Shown: in pieces, positions 8,750 to 16,780 of the stretch
Numbering within the stretch: the first letter of the stretch is position 1
How the letters are laid out: each line of letters begins with the position of its first letter
From: an uncultured Oscillospiraceae bacterium
GTDB lineage: Bacteria > Bacillota > Clostridia > Oscillospirales > Oscillospiraceae
NCBI GenBank assembly: GCA_947626495.1
Contig: CANQSJ010000020.1
Span: forward strand, 1-45,931
Direction: 5' to 3'
Length of the DNA: 45,931 bases
Made by a program: the position numbers and the translations under genes
Notes under the pieces: model-generated
Seen by the model: the letters and a program-made list of their open reading frames with translations, nothing else
The model's database searches: none
Told to the model about the DNA's origin: nothing

Positions 8750-9352
8750 TTACTTTTTCCTGTCGAACGCCGGGTTGACGGCGTACACGTTGCGCTGGTC
8801 CATTTTGTCCACCACCAGGCCCATGAGTTCGCCGAAGCGCTGGAAGTGGACCACCTCCCGCTCCCGCAGGAAGCGGATGACGTCGATCACGTCCGGATCG
8901 TCCGCCATGCGCAGGATGTTGTCATAGGTCACCCGGGCCTTCTGCTCCGCGCCCATGTCCTCGGCCAGATCGGCAATGACGTCGCCCTTGACCTGGAAGC
9001 TGGCGGCGTCGTAGGGGAAGCCTGCGGCCGCCTGGGCGTACACGCCGGCGGTGTGATCCACGAAGTAGTCCTGGATGCCGGCCTTTTTCACCTGCTCCAC
9101 GGTCATGTTCCGGGTGAGCTGGTGGACGATGGTGCCCACGATCTCCAGATGCCCCAGCTCCTCCACGCCGATGTCGGTGAGGACCGCCTTGGCCCGGTCG
9201 TAGGGCATGGAATACCGCTGGCTCAGATACCGCAGCGACGCGCTCAGCTCGCCGTCCGGCCCGCCGTACTGGGTGATGATATACTTGGCCATGGCGGGAT
9301 CGGGGTTTTTGATCCGCACGGGATACTGGAGTTTCTTTTCATATACGAACAT
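8750..9352 (-). CDS. cotJC: Spore coat protein CotJC (manganese-catalase family)
   Basis: 200-aa ferritin-like protein of the manganese catalase family, known in Bacillus and Clostridioides as a spore coat component. Four-helix-bundle metal ligands are visible: EELGHLEIVG (Glu and His), AEDMGAEQKAR (Glu) and REREVVHFQRFGELM (Glu and His). Its ATG overlaps the stop codon of the upstream cotJA-cotJB gene by one base, so translation is coupled. It probably detoxifies peroxide or acts structurally at the spore surface. The enzymatic activity is assumed from the family and the retained ligands. Confidence 0.93.
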   Translation of the reverse strand: MFVYEKKLQYPVRIKNPDPAMAKYIITQYGGPDGELSASLRYLSQRYSMPYDRAKAVLTDIGVEELGHLEIVGTIVHQLTRNMTVEQVKKAGIQDYFVDHTAGVYAQAAAGFPYDAASFQVKGDVIADLAEDMGAEQKARVTYDNILRMADDPDVIDVIRFLREREVVHFQRFGELMGLVVDKMDQRNVYAVNPAFDRKK

Positions 9353-9795
9353 TATTTCTTACCCGCCTTTCCGTTGTTCCAGGGCCAGGGATCCTCCGGC
9401 CAGACCCAGGAGTCAAACCGGGCCGTGTCGGCGCGCGTCACGGGCCCGCACATCTCTACATAGCGTTGGCGACCCTCCTTGGCCAGAGCCGTAAAGCTCT
9501 TCCAGGTCTTGAAGGCCTCCTTGTCGCCGGGATGGGTGTCCAGATACAGGGCCAGCTCCTGGCACACGAAATCCAGGGCCATCAGCTCCGCCAGCGGCGT
9601 GTCCTCCACGGGACAGTTGGCCACATAGTCCATAAAGGGCAGATCCAGGCCCGGGAACAGCGTGCCCTTGGCCAGAGCGTCGGCGCTCTCGTATGCCGGC
9701 TCCGCGCTCTGCTGGGCAGCGAGCATGGGGACCGCCAGCGGCGCGCATGCGGGCAGCGGACCCTCTTTATAACTGCAAGATTCTTTGTTAGACAA
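9352..9795 (-). CDS. Fused spore coat proteins CotJA-CotJB
   Basis: A single 147-aa frame contains two coat proteins that are separate genes in B. subtilis. Residues ~19-60 (LAVPMLAAQQ ... KGTLFPGLDLPF) match the CotJA pattern. Residues ~65-140 (LAELMALDFVCQELALYLDT ... CGPVTRADTA ... WVWPEDPWPWNN) match CotJB. The usual order cotJA-cotJB-cotJC is kept, only with A and B joined. Start is TTG at 9795 behind GGGGGAAAG. The first 18 residues are unlike either family. Expression is expected in the mother cell, from the promoter candidate upstream. Assignment is from remembered family patterns. Confidence 0.85.
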   Translation of the reverse strand: MSNKESCSYKEGPLPACAPLAVPMLAAQQSAEPAYESADALAKGTLFPGLDLPFMDYVANCPVEDTPLAELMALDFVCQELALYLDTHPGDKEAFKTWKSFTALAKEGRQRYVEMCGPVTRADTARFDSWVWPEDPWPWNNGKAGKK

Positions 9796-9818
9796 ACGTC
9801 TTTCCCCCTTTGCGAGCC

Positions 9819-9845
9819 ATTCTATGCGGGGGAGGACCGGCTTGT
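9819..9845 (-). promoter_or_regulatory. Candidate mother-cell (SigE/SigK-like) promoter of the cotJ operon
   Basis: On the minus strand, CATAGAAT at 9819-9826 fits the CATA-type -10 shared by SigE and SigK. An AC dinucleotide lies 17 bp further upstream (9844-9845), as in SigK promoters. The SigE -35 is poor. Confidence 0.4.
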
Positions 9846-9865
9846 TATCGGGACAAAAGCGGACG

Positions 9866-9898
9866 TGAAAAAGCGGCAGCCAGTACGGCTGCCGCTTT
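9866..9898 (-). terminator. Intrinsic terminator of the phosphofructokinase gene
   Basis: A 12-bp perfect stem (9870-9881 with 9887-9898), a 5-nt loop and a run of five T in the minus-strand reading direction. It lies 18 bp after the PFK stop codon. Confidence 0.9.
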
Positions 9899-9916
9899 CT
9901 GCTGTTTTGAAAGCCC

Positions 9917-11158
9917 TTACGCCTGGATCTTCTTCAGACGGGCATAGCGGGGCAGAGAGCACTCGGTGGGGCGCTCCGGCTGGCCCTGGATCAGGGGCAG
10001 CACATAGTCAATGAAGTCCTGGGTGACGCCGTTGTGCTCCGGGTTGATCCACTCCAGAGGCACCTTCTTTTCCGCGTTGGCCACGGAGGTGAGGGGAAGG
10101 AGGATGGTCTTGCACACATAGCCGCCCTTCTCGTCGGCGGCCCGCTCGAAGGCCACCATCTTGCCGGTCTCGCCGGCAACGGCGGACTGGACCGCCACGC
10201 GGCCGGCCAGTTCGGCCTCGTCCACGTCGGTCTTGGAGGCCAGGTGAGCGCCGCAGCGCTGCAGCAGACTCAGCTCAATGGCGCGGACCTTGGCGCCGGT
10301 ACGCTCCTTCACCATCTCGCCCAGACGGGACGCCAGTCCGCCCAGCTGGGCGTGGCCGAAGCCGTCGGTGGCGCTGGTCTTGGCCTGGGAGACGAACGTG
10401 CCGTCGGCGAAGTGCAGGCCCTCGGACACGGCCACCAGGCAGGATTTCTTCTCGTTGTAGATCCGCTCCACGTCCGCCAGGAAGGCATCCATGTCAAAGT
10501 CCACCTCCGGCAGATACACCAGATCGGGGCCCGCGCCGAAGTGGGTGGCGAGGGCGGCGGAGGCGGCCAGCCAGCCCGCGTGGCGGCCCATGATCTCCAT
10601 GATGGTCACCTGGCCGGTGGGATAGACCCGACCGTCCTTGGAGACCTCCATGGCGCTGGTGGCGATGTATTTGGCCGCGGAGGCGAAGCCGGGGCAGTGG
10701 TCGGTGCCCCACAGGTCGTTGTCGATGGTCTTGGGGATGCCCATGACCCGGCAGTCCCAGCCGGACTTGGACATGAAGCGGCTGATCTTGTCGCAGGTAT
10801 CCATGGAGTCGTTGCCGCCGTTGTAGAAGAAGTAGCGGACGTTGTGCTTTTTGAACACCTCCAGAATGCGCTTATAGTCGGTGTCGTCTACCTCGGGGTC
10901 GGCCAGCTTATACCGGCAGGAGCCCAGTTCGGAAGCGGGGGTGTTTTTCAGATAGGCCAGCTCCTGGGGGTCCTCCAGACCCATGTCATAGAGCTTGTCC
11001 GCCAGCACGCCGGTGATGCCGTGATCCGCGCCCAGCACCTGGGTGATCTCCTCCGCCTCAAGAGCGGCGGAAATGGCGCCGTACGCACTGGCGTTGATGA
11101 CGGCGGTGGGGCCGCCGGACTGGCCGATGACACATGCGCCAACGAGTTTTTCAGACAT
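9917..11158 (-). CDS. pfp: 6-phosphofructokinase, pyrophosphate-dependent type
   Basis: Glycolytic phosphotransferase converting fructose-6-phosphate to fructose-1,6-bisphosphate. Both residues that distinguish PPi- from ATP-users point to PPi: GGND at 114-117 (Asp where ATP enzymes have Gly) and PKTIDND at 142-148 (Lys where ATP enzymes have Gly). Other family motifs are GQSGGPTAVINAS (phosphate loop), MEIMGRHAGWLA and VSEGLHFADG. The ATG at 11158 has a strong GGAGGAA site; a longer frame to 11212 runs into the promoter. It is divergent from fba, the next step of glycolysis, with overlapping promoters between them. Confidence 0.93.
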   Translation of the reverse strand: MSEKLVGACVIGQSGGPTAVINASAYGAISAALEAEEITQVLGADHGITGVLADKLYDMGLEDPQELAYLKNTPASELGSCRYKLADPEVDDTDYKRILEVFKKHNVRYFFYNGGNDSMDTCDKISRFMSKSGWDCRVMGIPKTIDNDLWGTDHCPGFASAAKYIATSAMEVSKDGRVYPTGQVTIMEIMGRHAGWLAASAALATHFGAGPDLVYLPEVDFDMDAFLADVERIYNEKKSCLVAVSEGLHFADGTFVSQAKTSATDGFGHAQLGGLASRLGEMVKERTGAKVRAIELSLLQRCGAHLASKTDVDEAELAGRVAVQSAVAGETGKMVAFERAADEKGGYVCKTILLPLTSVANAEKKVPLEWINPEHNGVTQDFIDYVLPLIQGQPERPTECSLPRYARLKKIQA

Positions 11159-11197
11159 GATCGTTCCTCCAAAACAAGTATTTATTTCATGTTTTGG

Positions 11198-11229
11198 TTG
11201 ATTATAGCACAAAACTGCGGTAAAATAAA
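11198..11229. promoter_or_regulatory. Overlapping divergent promoters for pfp (minus) and fba (plus)
   Basis: Plus strand: TTGATT (11198-11203), 17-bp spacer, TAAAAT (11221-11226), leading to fba. Minus strand: a perfect TATAAT (plus-strand 11201-11206) with an extended-10 TG, and TTTATT (11224-11229) 17 bp upstream, leading to pfp. The two occupy the same DNA, so RNA polymerase can serve only one direction at a time. Confidence 0.7.
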
Positions 11230-11263
11230 GTCCACGGAAAAATAAAGTAAAGGAGTCTTTATC

Positions 11264-12232
11264 ATGCCTCTAGTAACCTCTACCGAAATGTTCAAGAAAG
11301 CGTACGACGGCGGCTATGCCATCGGCGCTTTCAATGTAAACAATATGGAGATCGTCCAGGGCATCACCGAGGCCTGCCGGGAAGAGCACGCCCCCGTGAT
11401 CCTGCAGGTCTCCAAGGGCGCCCGCGCCTACGCCAACCACACCTATCTGCTGAAGCTGGTGGAGGCCGCCGTGGAGGAGTGCCCGGAGATCCCCATCGTG
11501 CTCCATCTGGACCACGGTCCCGACTTTGAGACCTGCAAGAGCTGCATCGACGGCGGCTTTACCTCCGTGATGATCGACGCCTCTTCCAAGCCCTTTGCCG
11601 AGAACATCGAGATCACCCGCAAGGTGGTGGAGTATGCCCACGACCACGGCGTGGTGGTGGAGGCCGAGCTTGGCACCCTGGCCGGCGTGGAAGACGAAGT
11701 GAAGGTCTCCGCGGAGGATTCCTCCTACACCCACCCCGAAGAGGTGGAGGAGTTCGTTACCAAGACCGGCTGCGACAGCCTGGCCATCGCCATCGGCACC
11801 AGCCACGGCGCTTATAAGTTCACCGCCGCTCAGTGCACCCGCAACGAGAAGGGCATCCTGGTTCCGCCCCCCCTGCGCTTCGACGTGCTGGAGGAGGTCT
11901 CCCGCCGTCTGCCCGGATTCCCCATCGTGCTCCACGGCTCTTCCTCCGTGCCCCAGGACTACGTGAAGATGATCAACTCCCACGGCGGCAAGATGCCCGA
12001 CGCCGTCGGCATCCCCGAGGAGCAGCTGCGCAAGGCGGCCAGCCTGTCCGTGTGCAAGATCAACATCGACTCCGACCTGCGTCTTGCCATGACCGGCACG
12101 ATCCGTCAGTTCTTCGACGAGCATCCCGACAAGTTTGATCCCCGGGAGTATCTGAAGCCCGCCCGCGCCAACATCAAGGAGCTGGTCCGCCACAAGCTGG
12201 TGGACGTTCTGGGCTGCAGCGGCAAAGCCTGA
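11264..12232 (+). CDS. fba: Class II fructose-1,6-bisphosphate aldolase
   Basis: Zinc-dependent aldolase that splits fructose-1,6-bisphosphate into dihydroxyacetone phosphate and glyceraldehyde-3-phosphate. The 322-aa protein shows HLDHGPDFETC (catalytic Asp and metal His), EAELGTLAGVEDEV (Glu), AIGTSHGAYKF (metal His) and VLHGSSSV (phosphate loop and His), then KINIDSDLRLA. The ATG is preceded by AAAGGAG. It faces pfp across a shared promoter region, so two consecutive glycolytic steps are paired. The next gene begins 3 bp after its stop. Confidence 0.97.
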   Translation: MPLVTSTEMFKKAYDGGYAIGAFNVNNMEIVQGITEACREEHAPVILQVSKGARAYANHTYLLKLVEAAVEECPEIPIVLHLDHGPDFETCKSCIDGGFTSVMIDASSKPFAENIEITRKVVEYAHDHGVVVEAELGTLAGVEDEVKVSAEDSSYTHPEEVEEFVTKTGCDSLAIAIGTSHGAYKFTAAQCTRNEKGILVPPPLRFDVLEEVSRRLPGFPIVLHGSSSVPQDYVKMINSHGGKMPDAVGIPEEQLRKAASLSVCKINIDSDLRLAMTGTIRQFFDEHPDKFDPREYLKPARANIKELVRHKLVDVLGCSGKA

Positions 12233-12235
12233 TTG

Positions 12236-13936
12236 ATGGGCTTTCTGCGGGAGATAAAACAGGCAGTGGCCGGTCACGGCCACGACTGCACATGCGACGA
12301 CTGCATGACCGAGCATCACCACGACCATCACGGTTTTGACACCGTGATGGTCTGGCGCTTGGTCACTTCTGCTGTGTTTTTCATTGGCGGAGCGGTGGCC
12401 GGCGACACGTTGCCCTGGCTCTCGCTGGCGCTGAACGCGCTGGCGATCCTGGCGGCGGGCTATGACGTGTTTATCCGCGCCGTGGCCAATATCTTCCGCC
12501 GGAGGCTGTTCGACGAGAGCCTCCTTATGAGCGTGGTGGCGGTGGCCTCCGTCATCATCGGCGAGGCCAGCGAGGGTGCCAGCGTGATGATCCTGTATCA
12601 GCTGGGCGAGCTGTTCCAGGGCTTCGCCGTGGCGAAGGTCCGGCGCAACATCGAGGGGCTGATGGAGAACCGCTCTCCCGAGGCCAGCGCCGCCTTGGTG
12701 GAGGTCCGCTCCGATAGGGGACCCAAGGGCCGCACGGAGGACTTTATCACCCACTTCGCCCGGATCTACACGCCGGTGGTCATCGGCATCGCCTTTGCCA
12801 TTGCGGTGATCTCCCCGCTGCTTTTGAAGACCACCGTCACGGAGGGGATCTACCGGGCGCTGGTGCTGATGGTCATCGCCTGCCCCTGCGCCATCGTGAT
12901 CTCCGTGCCCCTGAGCTACTTCGCCGGCATCGGCGGCGCCACCCAGCAGGGCATCCTCTTCAAAAACACCTGCGCCATGGACAATGTGTCCCGGGCAAAG
13001 ACCGTGATCTTCGACAAGACCGGCGCGCTGGAAGGGGAGGGGCTGCGGGTCACCTCCGTGAAAAGCGAACGGATGGACCCGGAGGTGTTCCTGCGCATCG
13101 CGGCCCACGCCTGCGCCTATTCCGAGAGCCCTTATGCCGAGGCGGTGAAGGCCGCCTATAAGGGCGTCATCTATATCGAGCTCATCGAGAGCTTCCAGCA
13201 GCAAAAGGACCCCTTCGGCATCACCGTGGAGGTGGATGGGGTCAAGATCCTGCTGGGCCCGCTGGAGTTCGTCCGCGGGCAGGGGATCGACCCCGGCGGC
13301 GATGTGCTGGCGGAAAACTGCATCTATCTCTCCATCGACGGGCAGTATGCCGGCCGGATCGTCTTCGGCAGCGTGGCAAAGCCGGACGTGTCCGGCGCCG
13401 TCACGGTCCTCAGCTGGGACAACGACCGCCAGATCGTCATGATCACCGAGGACAGCGCCGCCGCCACGGAGAAATTTGCCCGCCAGGTGGGCATCGGTCA
13501 GTTCTATCCCGACTGTCCGCCGTCGGAAAAGGTGGCGGTGGTGAAGGAGATCAAAAACACCCAGCTCCGCCGCGGGAAGCTGATCTTCGTGGGCGACGCG
13601 GAGACCAGCGGCGACTGTATCCGGGCTGCGGACGTGGGCGTTTCTCTCAACGGCGCTACCTCCGACGCCGCCATTCAGGCCGCGGACGTGGTGATCATGG
13701 GCGCGGAGCCCAGCAAGGTGGTCACCGCCCTGGAGGCCGCCAAGCGCACCCGCACCATCGTCTGGCAGAACATCCTGTTCGCACTGGCCTTCAAGGCCAT
13801 CATTCTGGTGCTGGACATGTTCGGCACCTGCCCGCTGTGGCTGGCCGTGTTCGCGGATGTGGGCGTGGCCCTGCTGGCGGTGCTCAACTCCCTGCGCGCC
13901 TTCGTGCAGCATGAGGCCGTCATCCCCGAGCAGTGA
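12236..13936 (+). CDS. Degenerate P1B-type (Zn/Cd-like) ATPase lacking the actuator domain
   Basis: 566-aa membrane protein related to ZntA/CadA zinc-cadmium pumps. It has an N-terminal Cys/His-rich segment (HGHDCTCDDC, HHHDHH; residues 14-32), six to eight membrane segments, the CPC motif (216-218), DKTG with phosphorylatable Asp260, and VFADVG in the last membrane pair, all typical of P1B-2 pumps. Odd points: the whole actuator domain with TGES is absent (only ~20 residues join the helices at ~148-168, where ~115 are expected), DKTGT is DKTGA, the HP motif reads ESP, TGD reads TED (404-406), and GDGxNDxP is GDAETSGD (453-460). Pumping is unlikely by known mechanism. The frame is intact and follows fba by 3 bp with only a weak ribosome site. 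Confidence 0.85.
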   Translation: MGFLREIKQAVAGHGHDCTCDDCMTEHHHDHHGFDTVMVWRLVTSAVFFIGGAVAGDTLPWLSLALNALAILAAGYDVFIRAVANIFRRRLFDESLLMSVVAVASVIIGEASEGASVMILYQLGELFQGFAVAKVRRNIEGLMENRSPEASAALVEVRSDRGPKGRTEDFITHFARIYTPVVIGIAFAIAVISPLLLKTTVTEGIYRALVLMVIACPCAIVISVPLSYFAGIGGATQQGILFKNTCAMDNVSRAKTVIFDKTGALEGEGLRVTSVKSERMDPEVFLRIAAHACAYSESPYAEAVKAAYKGVIYIELIESFQQQKDPFGITVEVDGVKILLGPLEFVRGQGIDPGGDVLAENCIYLSIDGQYAGRIVFGSVAKPDVSGAVTVLSWDNDRQIVMITEDSAAATEKFARQVGIGQFYPDCPPSEKVAVVKEIKNTQLRRGKLIFVGDAETSGDCIRAADVGVSLNGATSDAAIQAADVVIMGAEPSKVVTALEAAKRTRTIVWQNILFALAFKAIILVLDMFGTCPLWLAVFADVGVALLAVLNSLRAFVQHEAVIPEQ

Positions 13937-13948
13937 CGGATATCGACC

Positions 13949-13978
13949 CGCCCCGGAGTGGTCTCCGGGGCGATTTTC
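13949..13978 (+). terminator. Intrinsic terminator after the P-type ATPase gene
   Basis: A 10-bp GC-rich stem (13949-13958 with 13963-13972), a TGGT loop and an ATTTTC tail. Confidence 0.85.
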
Positions 13979-13987
13979 ATGGGTTGA

Positions 13988-14038
13988 TTTAAGGAAATCT
14001 TAAGAATTTCCCTCTTTTTTCTCTCCGTCTGATATGAT
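13988..14038 (+). promoter_or_regulatory. Likely autoregulated promoter of the response-regulator operon
   Basis: TTAAG occurs twice on the same strand at 13989-13993 and 14000-14004. This is an 11-bp period, typical of OmpR-family operators. A TATGAT -10 lies at 14033-14038, but the -35 position (14010-14015) reads CCCTCT, with no match to consensus. A factor bound just upstream would be expected to activate this promoter. Confidence 0.5.
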
Positions 14039-14067
14039 ACCTTATAGTCGTAAGGGAGGCGAAGAGC

Positions 14068-14754
14068 GTGTATACAGTGCTGATCTGCGACGACGACCGT
14101 GACATCCGGCGTGCGCTGAATATATATCTCACCGGCGCGGGATACAAGGTGCTGGAGGCCGCCAACGGCCGGGAGGCCCTGGCGCTGGCGGAGACCAGGG
14201 AAGTGCATCTCATCCTGCTGGATATCATGATGCCGGAGATGGACGGCGTATCCGCGCTGACGATCCTCCGGCAACGGAGCAATGTTCCGGTGATCCTCCT
14301 CACCGCCAAGAGCGAGGATGAGGACAAGATCATGGGCCTGGAACTGGGCGCGGATGACTATGTGACCAAGCCCTTCAACGCCCAGGAGGTGGTGGCGCGG
14401 GTGCGGGCGCTCCTGCGCCGGTATATGCGCCTGGGAGAGCGGCAGGACAAGCCCTCCATCCTCACCCTGGGGGGCATCGAGCTGGACGATGAGACCAAGA
14501 CCGTCACCGTGGACGGGGAGGAGATCACCATCACCCCCAAAGAATACGACATTCTGAAGTTTTTCATGGAGAATCCGGGTAAGGTATTCTCCAGCCGGGA
14601 GATATACAGCCGGGTCTGGCAGGACAAGCCCATGGGCGCGGAGGGCACGGTGGCCGTGCACATCCGCCATCTGCGGGAGAAGCTGGAGATCGACCCGGCG
14701 GAGCCGCGCTATCTGAAAGTGGTCTGGGGAAAGGGCTACAAGATCGAGGGGTAA
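14068..14754 (+). CDS. OmpR/PhoB-family response regulator
   Basis: 228-aa two-component response regulator. The receiver domain (1-~120) has the acidic pocket CDDD, phospho-acceptor Asp in LILLDIMMP (~residue 52), the conserved Thr in LLTAK and Lys in TKPF. A winged-helix DNA-binding domain follows (~130-228) with TPKEYDILKFF and AVHIRHLREKLE. Start is GTG at 14068 behind AAGGGAGG. It is followed after 6 bp by its histidine kinase. The direct repeats upstream suggest positive autoregulation. The stimulus is not evident from neighbours. Confidence 0.94.
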   Translation: MYTVLICDDDRDIRRALNIYLTGAGYKVLEAANGREALALAETREVHLILLDIMMPEMDGVSALTILRQRSNVPVILLTAKSEDEDKIMGLELGADDYVTKPFNAQEVVARVRALLRRYMRLGERQDKPSILTLGGIELDDETKTVTVDGEEITITPKEYDILKFFMENPGKVFSSREIYSRVWQDKPMGAEGTVAVHIRHLREKLEIDPAEPRYLKVVWGKGYKIEG

Positions 14755-14760
14755 GGGCAC

Positions 14761-16734
14761 ATGAGAGCTGTCATGGAAAAGCTGTGGTTCCGGCTTCTAA
14801 TGCTGGCGCTGTTTCTCGTCAGCGCCGCGGTGGCCCTGCTGTCGGCATCCATGTTCCGCTATATGCTGGTGGACGGCTGGTTCACCGACGATTTTCAGTT
14901 TGAGGACTCGTCCCTGTGCGTGAACTATGTGTCCGAGTGTCTGTACACTGTGTCGGCCAACCTGAACTGGCTGAAGGACCCCAGCAGCACGGATCTGGGC
15001 GGCTACGGCGGGGAGGCCTTCTCCTATCGCATCCTGGAAGGCGACACGGTGCTGGCGGACACCACCAACGAGCGCTCCCACGCCGTCACCAGTCTGTCCA
15101 CGGAGCTGGACAGCGACGCGGAGGTTGCTGTCCTGCCCGCCGCGGCCGTGGAAGAAGATGCATTCTCCAATTATTCGACCCCGGCCCCTTATTCAATACC
15201 GGAGGCCCCGGCTGATAGAGTGGTGGTTTATACCATCGAGGGCTATGTGAACCTGCCTGTGGAGCCCTACGAGGGCTGCTACCGGGAGTATTACATCTTC
15301 CAGCACATCCATCCCATCCGGACGATCTTCCTGCCGCTGGCCATCGTCGGCGCGGTGCTGGCGGCGCTCTCGCTGGCCGTGAGCCTGACGGCGGCGGCAT
15401 TTGAGGGGAGGAAGGGGCGTCTCACCCTTCTGGGCCGGTTCCCCTTCGACGTGATGGCGGTGGGGTTGTATATCCTCAGCGCGCTGGTCGGCGATGTCAT
15501 CGAGAACTGGACGTACGGGCTGAGTATGGGAGTCCTGAGCACGATCGGCATCAGTTACCGGCGCATTGGAAGCGTCTGTCATCTGTTTGCGGCGGCGTTG
15601 GGCGGCTGCTGTCTGGCCAATCAGCTGGGCGGGAGGGTGTTCAAAGAGAAGCTGCTCCTGCGCCGGGTGATCCTGCGGGTGCCCCCGCTGGCCATCGCGG
15701 TGGGTATACTGGCCGCGAACATCGTCGGCGTGATGGCGACGCTGCTGGTGGAGGACGTGATCGCCTTTGCGCTGATTGTGTTCGATCTGGCGCTTATCCC
15801 CTGCGCCGTCAAGTGGGGCCTGGAGGCCCGGAGCATCCGCAAGGCGTCGTCGGCCCTGGCCGCCGGCGAGCTGCGCTATAAGGTGGACACCGGCCGGCTG
15901 CATACGGTATGGAAGGACCTGGGGGAGGATCTCAACAGCATCGGCGACGGCATGGCGCTGGCCGTGGAGGAGCAGATGCGCTCCGAACGAATGAAGACGG
16001 AGCTGATCACCAACGTCAGCCACGACCTGAAAACGCCCCTCACGTCCATTGTCAATTACGTCCAGCTGCTCATGGAGGAGGACCTCCCGGAGAAGGAGCG
16101 GCGGGAGTACCTGGAGGTACTGGACCGGCAGAGCGCCAAGCTGAAAAAGCTCACCGAGGACGTGGTAGAGGCCTCCCGGGCCGTCAGCGGCGCCCTGACC
16201 GTCAGCGCCGAGGTATTCGACGTGCGGGAGCTGCTGGAGCAGTCGGCGGGGGAGTACTCCGAACGCATGGCCGCCGCCGGCATCGAGCCGGTGATGCACC
16301 TTCCCGCCGGCGAGACCTACATCCTGGCCGATCCCCGGCTGCTGGGACGGGTGCTGGATAACCTGACCACCAACGTGCTGAAATATGCTCAGGCGGGCAC
16401 CCGCGCCTACTTCGATCTGGAAGTCGCCGACGGGGAGACGGTCATTGCCGTGAAGAACATCTCCCGGGAGCCGCTGGATATCCCGGCGGATGAGTTGATG
16501 GAGCGCTTTGTCCGGGGTGACAGCTCCCGGAGCACCGAGGGAAGCGGGCTGGGCCTGTCCATCGCCCGGAGCCTGACGGAGCTCATGGGCGGCCGGCTGC
16601 AGCTGACGCTGGACGGGGACCTTTTCAAGGCGGAGATCATCTTCCCGTCGGCGGAGGCCCCGGCACTGCCGGAGATGGAAGCGCCGGAACCGGAGGAAGA
16701 GACGGCAGGGGAGAGCGAGCCCGGGAACGCCTGA
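14761..16734 (+). CDS. Multi-transmembrane sensor histidine kinase
   Basis: 657-aa partner of the preceding regulator. An N-terminal helix (~10-33) leads to an extracytoplasmic region (~35-185). Several membrane segments follow (~187-213, 228-247, 258-288 and 305-350), an unusually large membrane part. A HAMP-like linker, the HisKA box NVSHDLKTPLTS (His421) and a HATPase domain with NLTTNVLKY and GSGLGLSIA complete the kinase. The C-terminal 25 residues are rich in Glu and Pro. The arrangement resembles VanS-type or envelope-sensing Firmicutes kinases, but the signal is unknown. A strong terminator follows. Confidence 0.92.
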   Translation: MRAVMEKLWFRLLMLALFLVSAAVALLSASMFRYMLVDGWFTDDFQFEDSSLCVNYVSECLYTVSANLNWLKDPSSTDLGGYGGEAFSYRILEGDTVLADTTNERSHAVTSLSTELDSDAEVAVLPAAAVEEDAFSNYSTPAPYSIPEAPADRVVVYTIEGYVNLPVEPYEGCYREYYIFQHIHPIRTIFLPLAIVGAVLAALSLAVSLTAAAFEGRKGRLTLLGRFPFDVMAVGLYILSALVGDVIENWTYGLSMGVLSTIGISYRRIGSVCHLFAAALGGCCLANQLGGRVFKEKLLLRRVILRVPPLAIAVGILAANIVGVMATLLVEDVIAFALIVFDLALIPCAVKWGLEARSIRKASSALAAGELRYKVDTGRLHTVWKDLGEDLNSIGDGMALAVEEQMRSERMKTELITNVSHDLKTPLTSIVNYVQLLMEEDLPEKERREYLEVLDRQSAKLKKLTEDVVEASRAVSGALTVSAEVFDVRELLEQSAGEYSERMAAAGIEPVMHLPAGETYILADPRLLGRVLDNLTTNVLKYAQAGTRAYFDLEVADGETVIAVKNISREPLDIPADELMERFVRGDSSRSTEGSGLGLSIARSLTELMGGRLQLTLDGDLFKAEIIFPSAEAPALPEMEAPEPEEETAGESEPGNA

Positions 16735-16744
16735 GCCTGTATCC

Positions 16745-16780
16745 ATAAGAAAGACGCGGCACACGCCGCGTCTTTCTTAT
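16745..16780. terminator. Bidirectional terminator between the kinase gene and dut
   Basis: A 16-bp perfect stem (16745-16760 with 16765-16780) with an ACAC loop and A/T-rich arm ends, able to stop transcription from both sides. It overlaps the stop codon of dut (16777-16779). Confidence 0.9.

Noticed and set aside
6536-9463. A very long plus-strand open frame (about 975 codons) opposite the sulfatase and coat genes
   Set aside because: It is a product of GC-rich codon usage on the other strand; its translation is low-complexity (His, Gly, Arg rich), crosses real terminators and promoters and matches nothing recognisable.
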